A model generated the notes under the pieces. It saw only the letters and a program-made list of their open reading frames with translations. It searched no databases and was not told the DNA's origin. A stretch of 64,000 nucleotides of DNA from Ceratodon purpureus (lineage: Eukaryota; Streptophyta; Bryopsida; Pseudoditrichales; Ditrichaceae). Positions 1-12,729 of this stretch are shown here, piece by piece. The position numbers were made by a program, and so were the translations under genes. How positions within the stretch are numbered: position 1 is the first letter of the stretch; the number at the start of each line of letters is the position of its first letter. The DNA is taken from the NCBI GenBank assembly GCA_014871385.1, contig CM026433.1, positions 13,838,023 to 13,902,022 on the forward strand. Direction: 5' to 3'.

Positions 1-666
1 ACAAAATTACCGAATGCTTTTATGGAAAAGGGGATAATAGCTGGATTGTATTAGAAACTTCCCGAACAGTGATCCACGAATTATTTATTTCTCATCAGAT
101 GGATAGCCGTGTAGGATACGCAAACCTATTGACAATTTAATATGTGTGCTATTATCTGTGGGTGCCCGGGTCAAATTTTGGATATATGGAGATACACTGT
201 ACTACTGTAGTGTTCAACTGGAGTATAAGTGATATTTTTATTGTGGGTGATGAATGGGCAGTCCTTTACTGCAGTGAAAAGGTTGAAGATGCGCAGAACC
301 CGAGGAAAGTTTCTTCGCAGGCAGGGATTGCAGCCCTGAGCTGGCACGCGGTAAGTGGATAACTGCAAACTGCAGTTGCAATCTTGAGCAGAAGGGTTAC
401 GGGTAGGATGCAGAATTGCAGATGCTGCTCAGTGACTTTACCACGGCAAGAAATGGCCCATATGTTTGTACTACAGAACTGTTATTCAAGGATTTGTACA
501 AAGTGCTACCCATAGCATCAGTCATGGCCATGACCAACAAACACCTCCACACATCTAGTTGGAGACACAATAAACTTGATCTTCAGCCTCAAGAAATCAA
601 GACATATTATCCAGTGTAAACAAAATATACACTAGCAACACAGCAATACCAGTATTATCATTGTTA
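1..666. other. Non-coding stretch, nothing recognised
   Basis: Only short open frames are present and none resembles a known protein or shows conserved motifs. No tRNA or repeat was recognised. It may be the flank of a gene outside the window. Confidence 0.4.
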
Positions 667-2326
667 TTAACCCCTAAGTGCCTAAGCATGTTTTTGGTCT
701 CAAAACCTCAAAAACAGTGATTTTTGACCATCTTGTTGGGATTGAGGTATGGTCAAACGTTTTACTGATTTTTTCTACTTCCAACCATAAGATCTTGAAC
801 CTAAGTGTTGTCAGTATTTCCACAAAACATTTCAACCGTTGGATCATTACTGATACCGTACATTAGGGTCAGCTTCGTCACCCCCTCGGTCAAATAATTA
901 ATTAATTTCAAGTTTTGATGTCCGATAGTAAAAAAAGTAATTTTTAAAATTTCGACAATTTTTTTTTTAATTTCTTAAAAATTCGTCTTAAAGCCTTATT
1001 TAAATTTTCTACTAAAATATTAATCCTCCACATCTTTTTGCATTGGATGACAAGACAGATGTGATTTAAGAGTTGATAATGCTCTCTTGCTTTATGCAAG
1101 TAGAGTGGAGTTGTGTCCAATAATTTTCATGGGAAATGTGAACTTTGAGGTGAAGCACTTAGTTAGTCTTCTTTTTTATAGCACACATAAATTTTGCATA
1201 TAGTCTTCAAATGACATAAAATTTGTTGGAGGTGAAAGATTACTTGATTTATGAACTTCTCTTAGACCAACAAAATTTCAAAAAAGTTAATCTTCTATGC
1301 ACAAATGACCTCTAAAAAACTGTTTTAAACCCATTCTATCTTTTCTAATCTTTACAAGGCTGCAATGGTTTGTTTATATTTTTGCATAAAGACTTATTTT
1401 AAAACAAAATTTGTTGGAGCTGGAAAAAAAATTGATTTATCAACTTTTGTTAGTTAATCACAATTCTATAAAACTTCATCTTCTATACTCAATTGGACTC
1501 CGAAAATCTTTGTACAACACATTTGAAAAGCCTCACCTAGACTCTTGCTACTTCTTAACCCATATTCTTTGTAATCTAATGTGTGTGAGCTTGATTACAA
1601 AAGGAGCACATTCTCTCCACTGTAATTTGCACATGCTTCAAAATATAAGTAAATGTTTAGTGTGAAGTGAAATTTCTTTACATTCCAGCAATTTTGAAAA
1701 ATAATTGATATTATATTCGACAAAAAAATGCCAATAATTTTCTAAAATTTCCGACATCTGTTTTTGGAATTATTTTTTGTCAAAGCTGACCCTAAAGTAC
1801 GGTAGTGAGATTAAGGTAGTACTACCATAAACCAAGACCACCCATAACATGTGTAGTAGACTTGTGTTGAAACCGCACCAACAGGAATCATGATCCATGA
1901 TTTTTTGTAGAGTTAGATAAGCGTTGAGATTTTTTGAGAACCGTTGATATACCTTGACAAGCGTTGAGATCTTCTATCGGTTTTGGGTAGAGCTGCTTTT
2001 GGAATAGTGCCTAGGCCAGGAGCAGACTTTATGAAGTCTACAACACAAGAAATGGGGTGGACAAACTTTTCAGCTAAAATATTTCTAGGAAATTGTATTT
2101 TCAACAGAAAGTTATGAAAACAACTCCTATCATTCTGTTTTCAATTTGTCTATATACTTGCAATAATTCCATGAGAAAATGATAGTTCAAATTGCTCAAA
2201 ACTCCTTATTCTATCGGTTTATGGTATTACTAGCTTGTAGCGTTCAAAGTTGATGCAAAAATTGTTTTTTGCCTTGCCTAGAAACAACAAAAAGCCATTT
2301 TGGCTTTCTTGGGAGTTAGGGGTTAA
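667..2326. mobile_element. TTAA-flanked inverted-repeat transposon, copy 1 (piggyBac-like, non-autonomous)
   Basis: The left end reads TTAA then CCCCTAAGTGCC (671 onward). The right end reads GTTAGGGG then TTAA (2323-2326). The palindromic TTAA on both sides is the expected target duplication of piggyBac-type transposons, and the terminal CCCC...GGGG repeats sit exactly inside it. No transposase frame is present. The interior shares blocks with copies 2 and 3, for example the stretch around AAGATCTTG and CAACCGTTGGAT at about 788-845. It is longer than the other copies because a second element is inserted at 856-1802. Assignment to piggyBac rests on the TTAA site and the end sequence only. 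Confidence 0.75.
856..1802. mobile_element. Nested inverted-repeat element with TA target duplication
   Basis: The left end is CCGTACATTAGGGTCAGCTT and the right end is its near-perfect inverted copy (AAGCTGACCCTAAAGTACGG). Both are flanked by TA (854-855 and 1803-1804). Removing it joins ...TGATA to GTGAGAT, which matches the uninterrupted ATTAGTGAGAT of copy 3 at about 45174-45183, so this is an insertion into copy 1. TA duplication suggests a Tc1/mariner-type non-autonomous element. No coding capacity was found. Confidence 0.7.
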
Positions 2327-4066
2327 ACTTCATTTGTCCATTTTTTTTTCTTGCCAATGATTTCTCTCATGTATATGAAAGGTGCATGACATTAATTAGG
2401 TAGATTGTATTGCATTGTGCCTACAATAGAACATCTGATAATATATTTAAAGCAGAAGTGCTAATAACTAAGAAGGGCCAATAACCAATTAATTTAGAAT
2501 TCCATTAATAGCTCATGATGATGTTAATCTCTTCATCTCCATTTTTAGTCTAAGTGGCTCCTCACTGATTTATTAACAATTGAATACTTAGGTTTTTTTG
2601 AAGCCACCTAGTGACGGTCCTTACAAGCACTTATTGGCCATTACTGGAACTTTAGTTTATGTATCTTTAGGTCCTGTACTTAGGTCTAGAAATGGAACAA
2701 ACATATACTTTATTCATGGTAGCTTTTTTCACTTTTGGATCCTTAAGATTTGCAGAAGATCCAATACATTTCCAAAGAAATTGATAATTTTGTTTATACT
2801 TTCTATATTTGTCTAACCTTTCTATGCATTTTCTACCGTATTTTTGTTACACCTTCTATGCCACTTAACTAGCAAAAGGACTCTCTAGAATTGTCAATTT
2901 TTGATATTTCTACTTTTGTTAGTGTTTGTTGGACTTGATACTTGGAAAAAAAGATGCGATAATATTTTGATAGTACTCCTTACATTGTAGGCCTATATTA
3001 TTAATTAATTTTGTGGCCATATTTTATAATGATATATTTGAAATGGAATTGTGTTTTCTTTGTATCTGTCTCATTGAACCACCATAGAAATCAAGAGTAT
3101 TTTCAATAATTTGCATCTTTATATGCTATTCCTTGTAATATCTTTTAACATTTTCTTTTTTGGAATAAAAATTATTTTGGCACCATATAGGTCACAACCA
3201 TTAGCTACCATTATGTAACAATTTTTCATTATTTTAAAAGTTTTTTTTTATTGAATTTTTCCATGGTTAATTTACGGAACAAGTAGTTTTAATAGTTGAT
3301 TTTGAATATGGATGAATAATGTGTGAAAGAAAAAGAACTACAAGTGTTGTTGGATTTTGATTGCAAATTTTGAACGTAAATACTTAATTTCTAATTGTAT
3401 AAGCCAATGACCATAGAAAGATGCTTCAACTTGCTCAACAATGATATATATACTATAATTTATGTGCAATATGTATTTTATATATTGCTTGTATGAATCC
3501 GTATATAATTTGTAAATTTTTATTTTTTCAAAGTCAATAGTTTCCATTTAAAATTTAAATGATATAATTTTTTTTTAAACCATGAAAATTTATATCAAGC
3601 GTACATCATATAAAAATTTATGAATTTTTTTTCAACATTTTAAATTAAACAAAATATGATTAAAAAAACCTATAAGCGTGGAAAATCAAGTAAGGACTTA
3701 GTAATATCTCTTGAACTGAAATAAGCTATAAATCTATCAAGTTTAGGAATTTTTCAAATCTTTAAAGTGGAGTAATTTATCAATTCAACTCAAATGCAAG
3801 GGAGATCATTGGGTTTCTAAAATTATATTTTAAATGCAAGAAATTAGAATATTTTTAATACACTACATTATATTTTAGATTATAAAATCATTTTGACTTC
3901 AATATTTTAGATTACAAAATCATTTTGGCTTCTATAAGAACTAAATTCTTTGATTTAGTACTTTGCAATGTAATTAATGGTCATTGATTGATTCCCCCGG
4001 TTGTAAACCATGAATATATTTGGATGAAAAAATCATATGGATGAGAGTTATATGGATGTGAACATA
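2327..4066. other. AT-rich non-coding stretch
   Basis: Very AT-rich sequence with many homopolymer runs and only short random open frames. No gene, RNA or repeat unit was recognised. Confidence 0.5.
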
Positions 4067-4414
4067 TGGGCGGGTTTAGACGTAGGGTTGAGGCTATGAA
4101 GTTGCATGTAGAGGCCATTTTGGCCATCAAAGTGCCACACCTAATTAATGCATGAGCTTTAAAGGGCCTGACATGACCCTAAGGGAATAGAAATAGATCA
4201 CTATTTTTGGAGCTCCATTTTAAAAGGCTTGGGGCCATGTCAGGGGCTCTTATATGCAAATAAAAAACTAAAATTGAGTAAAAAGGAGACCATAAAATAC
4301 TTTTGGCCTACATTCTCAATGTAAACTCAATGGGGCTGGCCTCAAATCCCACACCAATGAGGCAACTCTATATCAATGGCCCCATGGCCTCCACCCCACG
4401 TCTAAACACGCCCA
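4067..4414. mobile_element. Small inverted-repeat element (MITE), type GGGCGTGTTTAGACG
   Basis: The ends form an imperfect inverted repeat of about 28 bp: left TGGGCGGGTTTAGACGTAGG, right CACGTCTAAACACGCCCA. The spacing of about 350 bp and the lack of coding sequence are typical of a MITE. No unambiguous target duplication could be seen, so the superfamily is not assigned. Confidence 0.55.
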
Positions 4415-4458
4415 AAGAGATGTTGATTTGCTTAGCATGTGTGAATGTCAACAGCTAA

Positions 4459-4886
4459 GAGCATCTCCAATGGGAACTCGCCATAACAACCCTCTAAACG
4501 GCATTTGAGGGGCCACTGTAAAGTAGCGCGTCGGCTTTACAGTGTCCTCGTTCCATGGGCCCTCTGCTTGACGTCCCGGATACGAACCTCGGCTCCGACG
4601 TGTCACTTCCCGAAAGGTCACACTGCCTACGAGCTCGCAAAATGGAGTCAGGCCCCACCGCATGTCAAATCGACCTCCTTTTTGAGTGGTGGATGTGGTA
4701 TTGACTAGTTTTAGCGAGATGTATACGTCTCCCTCTATAAATGCAAAATTTGGCAAGAGCGGGACATGTTTGGCAAGGCCCGTTAGGTTAGCGTGGTCGA
4801 TATAGCCTCCATTGGATCACCATTTTTTCATAGTGGCCTCCAAGTGCCATTAGCGCGGCCCGTTGGCGAGCCCATTGGGGATGCTC
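4459..4886. mobile_element. Tourist-like MITE (PIF/Harbinger type) with TAA duplication
   Basis: The left end is GAGCATCTCCAATGGG and the right end CCCATTGGGGATGCTC, nearly perfect inverted repeats. Both sides are flanked by TAA (4456-4458 and 4887-4889). GAGCATCTCC-type ends with a three-base TWA duplication are usual for plant Harbinger-type MITEs. The 428-bp body is GC-richer than its surroundings and has an internal 10-bp stem (CACTGTAAAG / CTTTACAGTG at about 4514-4544). Open frames on both strands inside it are not genes. Confidence 0.75.
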
Positions 4887-4894
4887 TAAGTAAC

Positions 4895-6151
4895 TTAACC
4901 CTTTAGTGCCCAAGCGACGAGTTTCTGGTCGCTGCGGCAACTAAATGCGAAACGGCTGCTGATGTGTTGCTCGGAGGGTGAGGGCCAAATCAAGATGGAT
5001 AGCGGATGCCTCCGGAGCTACATGATGATGAAACAAAATTCTAAATCGGACCATCAGAAGGTCGTCAAATACCATGAAATACGGTGGGACCGTAGAAAAG
5101 AAATCCTGCTTCGCCGGAAAAAGATGAGAAGGTTACATATACAAAGAGTGGAACATGCACATTCAGGATCACTTTGTGCGGAAAGGTTAGCTAGTTGTCT
5201 GTCCATGAGTAGTGGGTTGTCCAGTGCGAAGGAAATGTACGCTGTGAAGCACATGTACCGCACCTGAAACGTATTTTGCTTGATTGTGAAGAGATTAGGA
5301 TGATTTACAAAGATTTTTTGAGATCATAGTGGTTTGTGTTTGCATGGGAGGATTGTGGCCATTCCGATTTTTGAAAATGACTTTGTAGGCCACCCATTTC
5401 AGTCTCCAAAATTCTAGTATGGACCGTTGAGCTCTCTTTGTTTCCAGCCCTAACAATTCAATATCAATTACCAAAAAAACATTTTTCATGGAAGGATTTT
5501 CTCATAGTATCTTTCTAGGTGTTAGCTTGTACGTCCAAGGCAGCGCATGTTTTGGGGATTTTTATAACATATGCTTGCTAACATTCTAGGTCGGCCCCTA
5601 AACCGTATGTCTGTTTTTGCCATCCATTTTGTGCCCAAATACACTTCAATCTCTCTCATCATTGCAACAAACACTCCCAACTTTCTCAACTTCATAACAA
5701 ATCACCGAGTTGGTCTCCATTTACAACGATCAGATATGAAAAATTACTTCTGTGACCGATGCCACAAGATGATTTAGGCACCATAGTCAGCAAAAACCAC
5801 TTCCCCCTAAAAACAGACCAGGCACTAAGGTAGAATGTCCTTAAACCACCCAAGTAAGGATTTTGATATAGTTGTAGCACTGCTATGTATTTTCTGTAAT
5901 TTTTCATCGAAGGCAGAACAAGAATGATGCCAAAGGTAGTTTTTTTGGAAATTAAATAGCAAAAGACCAATTTATTATGAATTTTGTAAGTGAAAAGTGT
6001 CGTAGACCTAAAACCGATCACATGCTCTAATGTACAAATGAGGTACATCTGTTTTCCAAAATCTAGGAATTAGGCCTGATCGGTTTGGGGAATCTACTGG
6101 TTGGTTTTGGGGCGGTGGGTGGTATTAAGACAACCAACCTTAAAGGGTTAA
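4895..6151. mobile_element. Diverged TTAA-flanked element, copy 4 (tentative)
   Basis: The left end reads TTAA CCCTTTAGTGCCCAAG, close to the ends of copies 1-3. The right end reads CCTTAAAGGG then TTAA (6148-6151). The two ends form a short inverted repeat of about 10 bp. Spacing is 1249 bp. The interior could not be matched by eye to the other copies, so this is a weaker member or a chance pairing. It starts 8 bp after the Tourist-like element ends. Confidence 0.45.
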
Positions 6152-9095
6152 GGAAAAGTGATAGTCTGAGGTATTGGCTGAGCATTGCAGAACTGACTCC
6201 TTGCATTATGTATGCTGTTTAATAGAAGAAGTGTGAAGGACCATGTTGTGTTACTTGTGTAGAAAGCACAGGGTTGTCATTTCATTAATTAATGTGGAAG
6301 GGCATTGCTTTTACGAACAGAACTCCACTTAGCAGTGACGGCTCATTAACTTACATCTCCCAAGTATCTCCCTGCATTGACATCTTACAACCAGTGTTCA
6401 GAAACTTAACCTTTCCATTCACAGGCCACTCACAGAGTCACATCAATGAACTAATTGACCATGAACTAATTGACCAAGAACTAAGTTTCTATCTATCAAT
6501 GTAAGTAACCACACCTACATATGTGATATGATATATCCACTGCATTACGGAATGTGTTGTATATTACGATTATTGATGGATTACAAAATAAGGGTTCAAA
6601 ATCCAATTTTACTACAATCGTAATAGTTCAACAAAATTAAAATTATTTACAAATCTTTAGAGGTTTTTTTTCTTATCAGTATTTTAAAACTACCCACCTT
6701 TAAAGGATGGGCCATTTCTACCATAATTGAATTAATTTAGAATTTTTAGAATTTTGGAAATTATCTACATTGAACGTCAAAAAATAGAAAGAAAAAAAAG
6801 ATGGAAATGCAAAGTTGAGAACAAACAAAAACTCTTACTTTGATAAATAGTAGCAACCTGACATCTTTCTTGTGAATACATATATATGTCATAGAAAAAA
6901 ACTTTGAGTTTGAGGACACTTTCAAAAAAAGTTAAAAATTAGCCATCCAACATACTTGTAAGGATGATATTTAAAAACATAAAATATTGACCAATAGAAT
7001 ATTTGATGAGAAGCTCAATTTTTTATTTTAATTTAGAAAAAGTACTTATTACAATTTCTTCATGAATTATTAAAATAAATATTATAGAAACCTGTAATTA
7101 TTAATAGACTAACTCATTCTTCTTCTATGTATATCATCCATGAATCACATACCACCATATCACAAAATTTTCTACTAAATATTCAAATATGAAGATAACT
7201 AGATTAAGAATTAAGATGTTGAAGTAAGAACTAGGGTAGTGGACACGTATTTTTCTATAGAAGACTACTTTACATTATTAAGTTGTAATCCATCATTGGA
7301 GAAGGGAATCAGAATAAGTTTTTTCATCCTAAGTAAAATACCACTTGTAAGTACTATTAGTAGTAGTGGTTCCAACTTTCATAGAAGGTGTCATCCATCC
7401 GTCCAAAAGCTGTGAGCATAGTTCCCAGGTGACACTGCAAAGTAGTCCCATTGACACAATTTTTTGAATCTATAGTACATAGCAATAAATATATAATGGG
7501 ACGAATGTAAAACCTCCATGCAAAAAAAGAACATGAATTTAAGGTCTTATCATGTTTGAAGTTTTTTTCTAAAGCTTTACAACTTATAAGTGAATTTTGT
7601 AAAAAAATTAACATTATTCCGATAAATAACCAAAAAAAATTTTAATTAAATTTATTTGAGGTATATTGAGAAACTACATATGTCAAAAGTATTTCATTAA
7701 ATAGTTCAATTATAAAAAAAATAGCTACCAAGACCTCAATATTGTTGATCTTTTTAACTTGTGATGTGAGAAAGATTTCTACACTCCAATTGAGAAATTA
7801 ATATACTAATGAAAATTAAAAATATATATATCAGCTTAGATTTAATTCTATATAATAGAACTATATGTATAGTTTATTATTCTGTAGATATTTATATTCT
7901 ACCTTTGACACGATATTTATTTTACACATTTCAATGAATTTCATCACATCATGTCCATTTAATTATATTATCTTCAAAAAATTATAGCATAAAATTTGAA
8001 TAATAAAAACTATAGATTCATTTTTTTTTTGTGTAATTATTTCGGAACCTAAAAATAAAACATTTATCATACATTAGGTTAATAGATTGATATATTAAGT
8101 ATATTTTATATCTTTATATATATGTTTACACATATGTACGCAATCATTTGATTTTTCATTCATGGATATATCTAGTCTTAAAAGGCTTTAGAAATTGTAA
8201 TTTTATTACAATCTGTATTTCTATAATCTATAATCAATACAACCAATGAAAAATACACTACTAGAATGGTTGTATTAAGTTTTAAAAATTTTATTGATTT
8301 ATTTTGAATTATAGGTTTTTTTAAAAAAAATTAATTTAATTTTTTATAATTGGTGTTGCATGCATCAATGATTTGTGGTTTTACTTAGAGCACCACATAA
8401 TCTAGTATAACTTCATAACCAGTATTATTTTCTGTTTTAAAACAATTGATTGTATAATTTCATAATTTAAAACATGTTGTTTGTTAATACATACCATAGC
8501 AAGGAGCTTAGGCTCCAGTGTGTATGGTGAAACAATTACGAAAGATCAAGTTGGCATATCCTTTTAGATTGGGTATTGGGTTCCCTTACCTTGTGATGAC
8601 TAGCTGAGGTGTCCAGCAGAGCCTGCCAGGTGATGACATGGGATAGGCCAGTCACCAGTCCAGGTGGCGTGGACTAAGTTGCTTTCGGAGGGAGACTCAT
8701 AATTCAGATTCTGGGAAGCAGGGCAGAGGAGAAGAGAGCCAAGGTAAGGTAGGATGCTGCAAAATCGTACTCGATGGAAAATCACAAACATGTAGCAGAT
8801 TTGTTCATTCTCGGGTAGAAATGTAGTCTCGTGTTACATGTCTTATTTTCTGTAGCCTAAAAAATAAGCCATATACTGAAGAGCTACATTATCAACATGA
8901 AATGAACATACATTATGGATGTTTACGGTTTTCCATTGTATACAGTTTTGCAAGCATCCTAATGTAAGGTGCACTGTGCACTTTACATTCCCACCTAGAA
9001 TGCAAACTTTCTGTCGCCTTTCTTTCTGATGTTTACTTCCCACCTTCTCTCTCAGACTGTGCTTTTTTCTTCCTTTTCCACCTCAATCAACACTA
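6152..9095. other. AT-rich non-coding stretch
   Basis: Long AT-rich region with microsatellite-like TA runs (for example around 7820-7870 and 8115-8125). No convincing coding exon or RNA gene was seen. Confidence 0.5.
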
Positions 9096-9404
9096 AGGTG
9101 AAACCACTTATCAGCGGGCACCACCCCATGAGCGTGCCCTAAGATTCTTGCCTTTATAAAGATATAACCTCCCTTGCATGTACATCATGCGTACATAAAT
9201 AGGGTGCCCGCTTATAGGTTTCCACTTCTTAAGGCTTTGAAAATTTGTACTTAATTATGTGTGTGCTTTAAATATTAAAAAATATGGAAAACTTGTCTTT
9301 TCCTATTCCTTATCCCTGAAAAATAGTAACCCACTTATTTCATCACCCAAGAATATAGATTCCTTACATAATCCTTAAATACCCGCTTGTAGGTGGTTTC
9401 ACCA
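9096..9404. mobile_element. Small inverted-repeat element with TA duplication (MITE)
   Basis: The left end is AGGTGAAACCACTTATCAGC and the right end GCTTGTAGGTGGTTTCACCA, an imperfect inverted repeat of about 24 bp. Flanks are TA on both sides (9094-9095, 9405-9406). Its 309 bp are non-coding. TA duplication would suit a Tc1/mariner-type (Stowaway-like) MITE, but the end sequence is not the common Stowaway consensus. Confidence 0.55.
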
Positions 9405-11692
9405 TACTGTTCTGGAGTAGTGTTCTGGAGTAGTGTTAATTGGGGCTCATGAAAGATATAAATTCTAAAATATACCACCACTTCATTGTTACATCCATCA
9501 AAATGCAATAAATATCATGACATTCAAAATTATTTTAACATGTGTCCCTGTGATGCCATTTGGACACCATTTTAATCCAAGACATTATTAATGCCATATA
9601 AATATGATTTAATCTACATTGGCTTGGTGTCAACAAGACACAACTATGATGTAAAAAAAATGAAAACTTCCTTATTTTGAGTGTGTTGTTGATGTCACAC
9701 TTTCTGATCTCTTCAACTTGAGTGTAATAATACAAGGCAAGGCCTCTAAAGGGGGCTAAGTGAGCTCACTATAAACATGGGGTATCCCCTCATCAGTGCA
9801 GTAGGGATTGTTGATGTTAGGTCCCGGTCTCCAGGCTCATGGGAATGTGGTAGGCGCTTCTGGTGGAAGTGACATTGAGGGTAACCTAAATTCATTCCGG
9901 GAGAGGAGCAGTCTTAAGTACATGTTTGAACTGATCATTCATACATTCATTTGCCACATGTGTGTAACACTGAGGGTGTCTATTCAGGAGATAAGTTAGC
10001 TTAACTTAATACCCTATTCAGCTTCAGCTTCAGCTTCAGCCTGGCTTCAGGGTTGAGAACTACGTTACTTCAGGGCCCGGCCATTGATCAGGGTTGGAGT
10101 TGTGCACATTCATTTCAAGAGTCAAGACTGAAGTGGACCAAGAACCCTAGTCAGCAATCTATGTCCTGCTACTGGACTGGACTGCCTGCAATCATTGTGT
10201 GTGCTACCCCACCCCACACCCCCCAACCCCCAGAAACAAAGATGATTCTGCTCTAGTATCTACTTACTTCCCCATCCATGTCAGTATTGGGTCCTCATCC
10301 CTCAACCATGCTCCTTGGAATCTGTGTTGCACTTGGAAGTCTTTCTTCACAGTCCCACTGGCTGGCTACAGTGGATACATAGGATATTTAGGTTGCCCCA
10401 AATGCATTTCTCCACAACCCTCACTCTACATATGTATGATTTGCGTACATACCCAAATGTGGTTTGACACAAGATGTTATATAACCTAATTATCAATTTT
10501 TAGTCTAGTAAATTTGTGAAAAGTGCTTCAAATCTTAGGCCAAACTACTTCATTGTGAAAAAACATACTAAATTTTGCTAGAATTTTTTTAATTGTAGAT
10601 TTTGCAAGTTCTGTGATTATTTGCTCAAAAGAGCAAATCCTAAGAGGGTCTTCCCATTTCTTTCTACAGTTTGGATTTCATTCAATAGTCCAAATTCAAT
10701 ACACAACTAATTTTTTCCAAGGTTTGTGTTGTAGTTAATTATGATATGCTTTAGAAGGTTGCATTACACTGAGTGAAATACGATCCAAATTTCTCCAGTA
10801 GTTTTATTTAAAAAATATTATAAATTCTTCTTAATTTTTCTAATAATTTAACAGACTTGAAAATGTATTTATGAAATTAAAATTTTAATTAAAATTTATT
10901 GTTAGATTCAAAAAATAATTTTAAAAATCATAAATAAATTATATTTATCTTTCCATTGTTTACCTTTTGATTATAATATATTAGTTTTGTAATATTCAAG
11001 AGTTCTATAAGGTTAACTTTCTAATAGAACAGTGTCTCAGAATGCTGAAAAGTAGCATAGTCTGTGCCCAGTGGCCACACATGGCTCTGGGACCAAGCTG
11101 CCACAAGTTACAATGCATGAAAGTGGATAGTTAGCCGGCCCGTACCACGATTGTATCATAGATTTTGTTTCAGACAACTTAATCACTCCATGGCCCAAAA
11201 GATTGCACATGTTACTCTACACTGTATTTTCAGTGTTCACAGAACCAATTAAACACAGCAGAGTTGCTATCTCTCAAGACAAGGCTGGGCCGTGGCTCTC
11301 CATGGCGTCCATTGCACAGATGATGATGGAGCAACATGGATAACCCCACTCAATCAATCATTGAGGTCCGAGGAAATACCGGTCCCAGACTCCCAGCTCT
11401 CTGTGCGGAGTTACGTTACGCAAAGTGGGTGACTTGGCAATACATACTGGTACATACATGCATACATGCCTGCCTGGGTAGAGTGTAGATTGTTCCATGT
11501 AGAGTAGAGTGTAGAGTACAATATTATCGCAGTCCCAGTCATGTGACCTACCTTGGCACTATAATGGGACTCCACTGCACTGTGGTCTGTGTCAGTTACA
11601 GTGGTGGTACTGGAATGTTTTATGTGCAGGCACCTTGTCACATGTCACAACTCCCCACTGACCAGCAACTCTGGTGTGCAGCTTGGACACCT
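9405..11692. other. Non-coding stretch
   Basis: Mixed composition, with a moderately GC-rich island at about 9740-10480 and 11040-11700. A short GCTTCA repeat lies at about 10020-10040. No frame resembles a known protein and no splice-consistent chain of exons was found. Confidence 0.4.
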
Positions 11693-11982
11693 TCCATCTT
11701 CATGGGTCTCTTTATTTCTCCCCATTGAGCGTGCCTCGGTGCCATGTTCGGTAGGTTCCATTTTGTTGCCCCTCCCCATTTTGGGATCATGAAGTCTTTT
11801 TTGGGTTTTTTTATACTAAATTTGGGGCCACGGGCTCTAAATTATCCTTTGAAGATCCTTTTTATATTAGCCGGGCCCCACTCAAGCATAATAATAAGGG
11901 CTAAGATTTGCCTCCACCCCTTTTTGATCTTGGGCTTTGAACCACGCTCAATGGGGGGATTTAGACACTCTCCATCTTCATG
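11693..11982. mobile_element. Mutator-like MITE with 12-bp target duplication
   Basis: A 12-bp direct repeat TCCATCTTCATG occurs at 11693-11704 and 11971-11982. Between them the ends form an inverted repeat: left contains CCCATTGAGCGTG (about 11721-11733), right contains CACGCTCAATGGGG (about 11943-11956). A long direct repeat outside terminal inverted repeats fits Mutator-type insertion, which usually duplicates 9-11 bp. The body of about 266 bp is non-coding. Confidence 0.6.
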
Positions 11983-12216
11983 ACCTTCAACTTATGTTTG
12001 CTGCTATGGTAGTTGTCCATGTTTCCAACATCCGTTTTGACAGTAGATATCAAATGTTCCAATGGACTTGGACCCAGTTAAACATTGATCAAATACTTTA
12101 GTCCAATACACCTTTTTAATTTTCTCAATTTGATAGCGCTTACTATATTACATTTATCTATAAATTATATTCAAGGTAATTATATTAAGAAATCATATAA
12201 ACCAATCCAAAGCTAT

Positions 12217-12729
12217 GGGGCGGTTTACACTATGGACCATGGAGATTGACCGTGGCCCTCTAAAATTTGTGATTGATCAAGAGAGTCGTCCTGGTCCAAC
12301 TTTGCTTTTCAATACCTTGAAAAAGAAGATTGGCCGCAGATTTAAAGGTTGATTAAATATGTTATTATTATGTCGAGTAGATTTAAAGGTTAATTAAATA
12401 TGATATTATTCTGTCAAGTGGATAATGTTTCATAGTTCAACGGATTTTTTTGTCGAGTTGAGGAAAAAAGGTCAACTCGACTGAAATCAAGGAGAATGTT
12501 GGGCAAAAAATCAAAAGACTGGTAGAAATTCGATTATTTTACTGATTTTTTAAGAAATTCAACCCATAGCCATCTCAGTCCAAATCTACTTCACATTATG
12601 AGAAGTGATTAAAACATTAAAAAAATGATTTTTGACTTTTCATGGTCACCGCTCTAGACTAAGAGCCGTGGCCGTGAAATGATTTTAATTCTCTTAGTCA
12701 ACCTTTATGGTCCGTAGTGTTACTGTCCC
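12217..12729. mobile_element. Inverted-repeat element (possible MITE)
   Basis: The left arm contains ACACTATGGACCATGG and the right arm the inverse CCTTTATGGTCCGTAGTGTT, about 35 bp of imperfect inverted repeat with a roughly 510-bp span. No clear target duplication is visible. Class is undetermined. Confidence 0.45.

Noticed and set aside
4448-4756. 102-codon minus frame
   Set aside because: It lies almost wholly inside the Tourist-like MITE.
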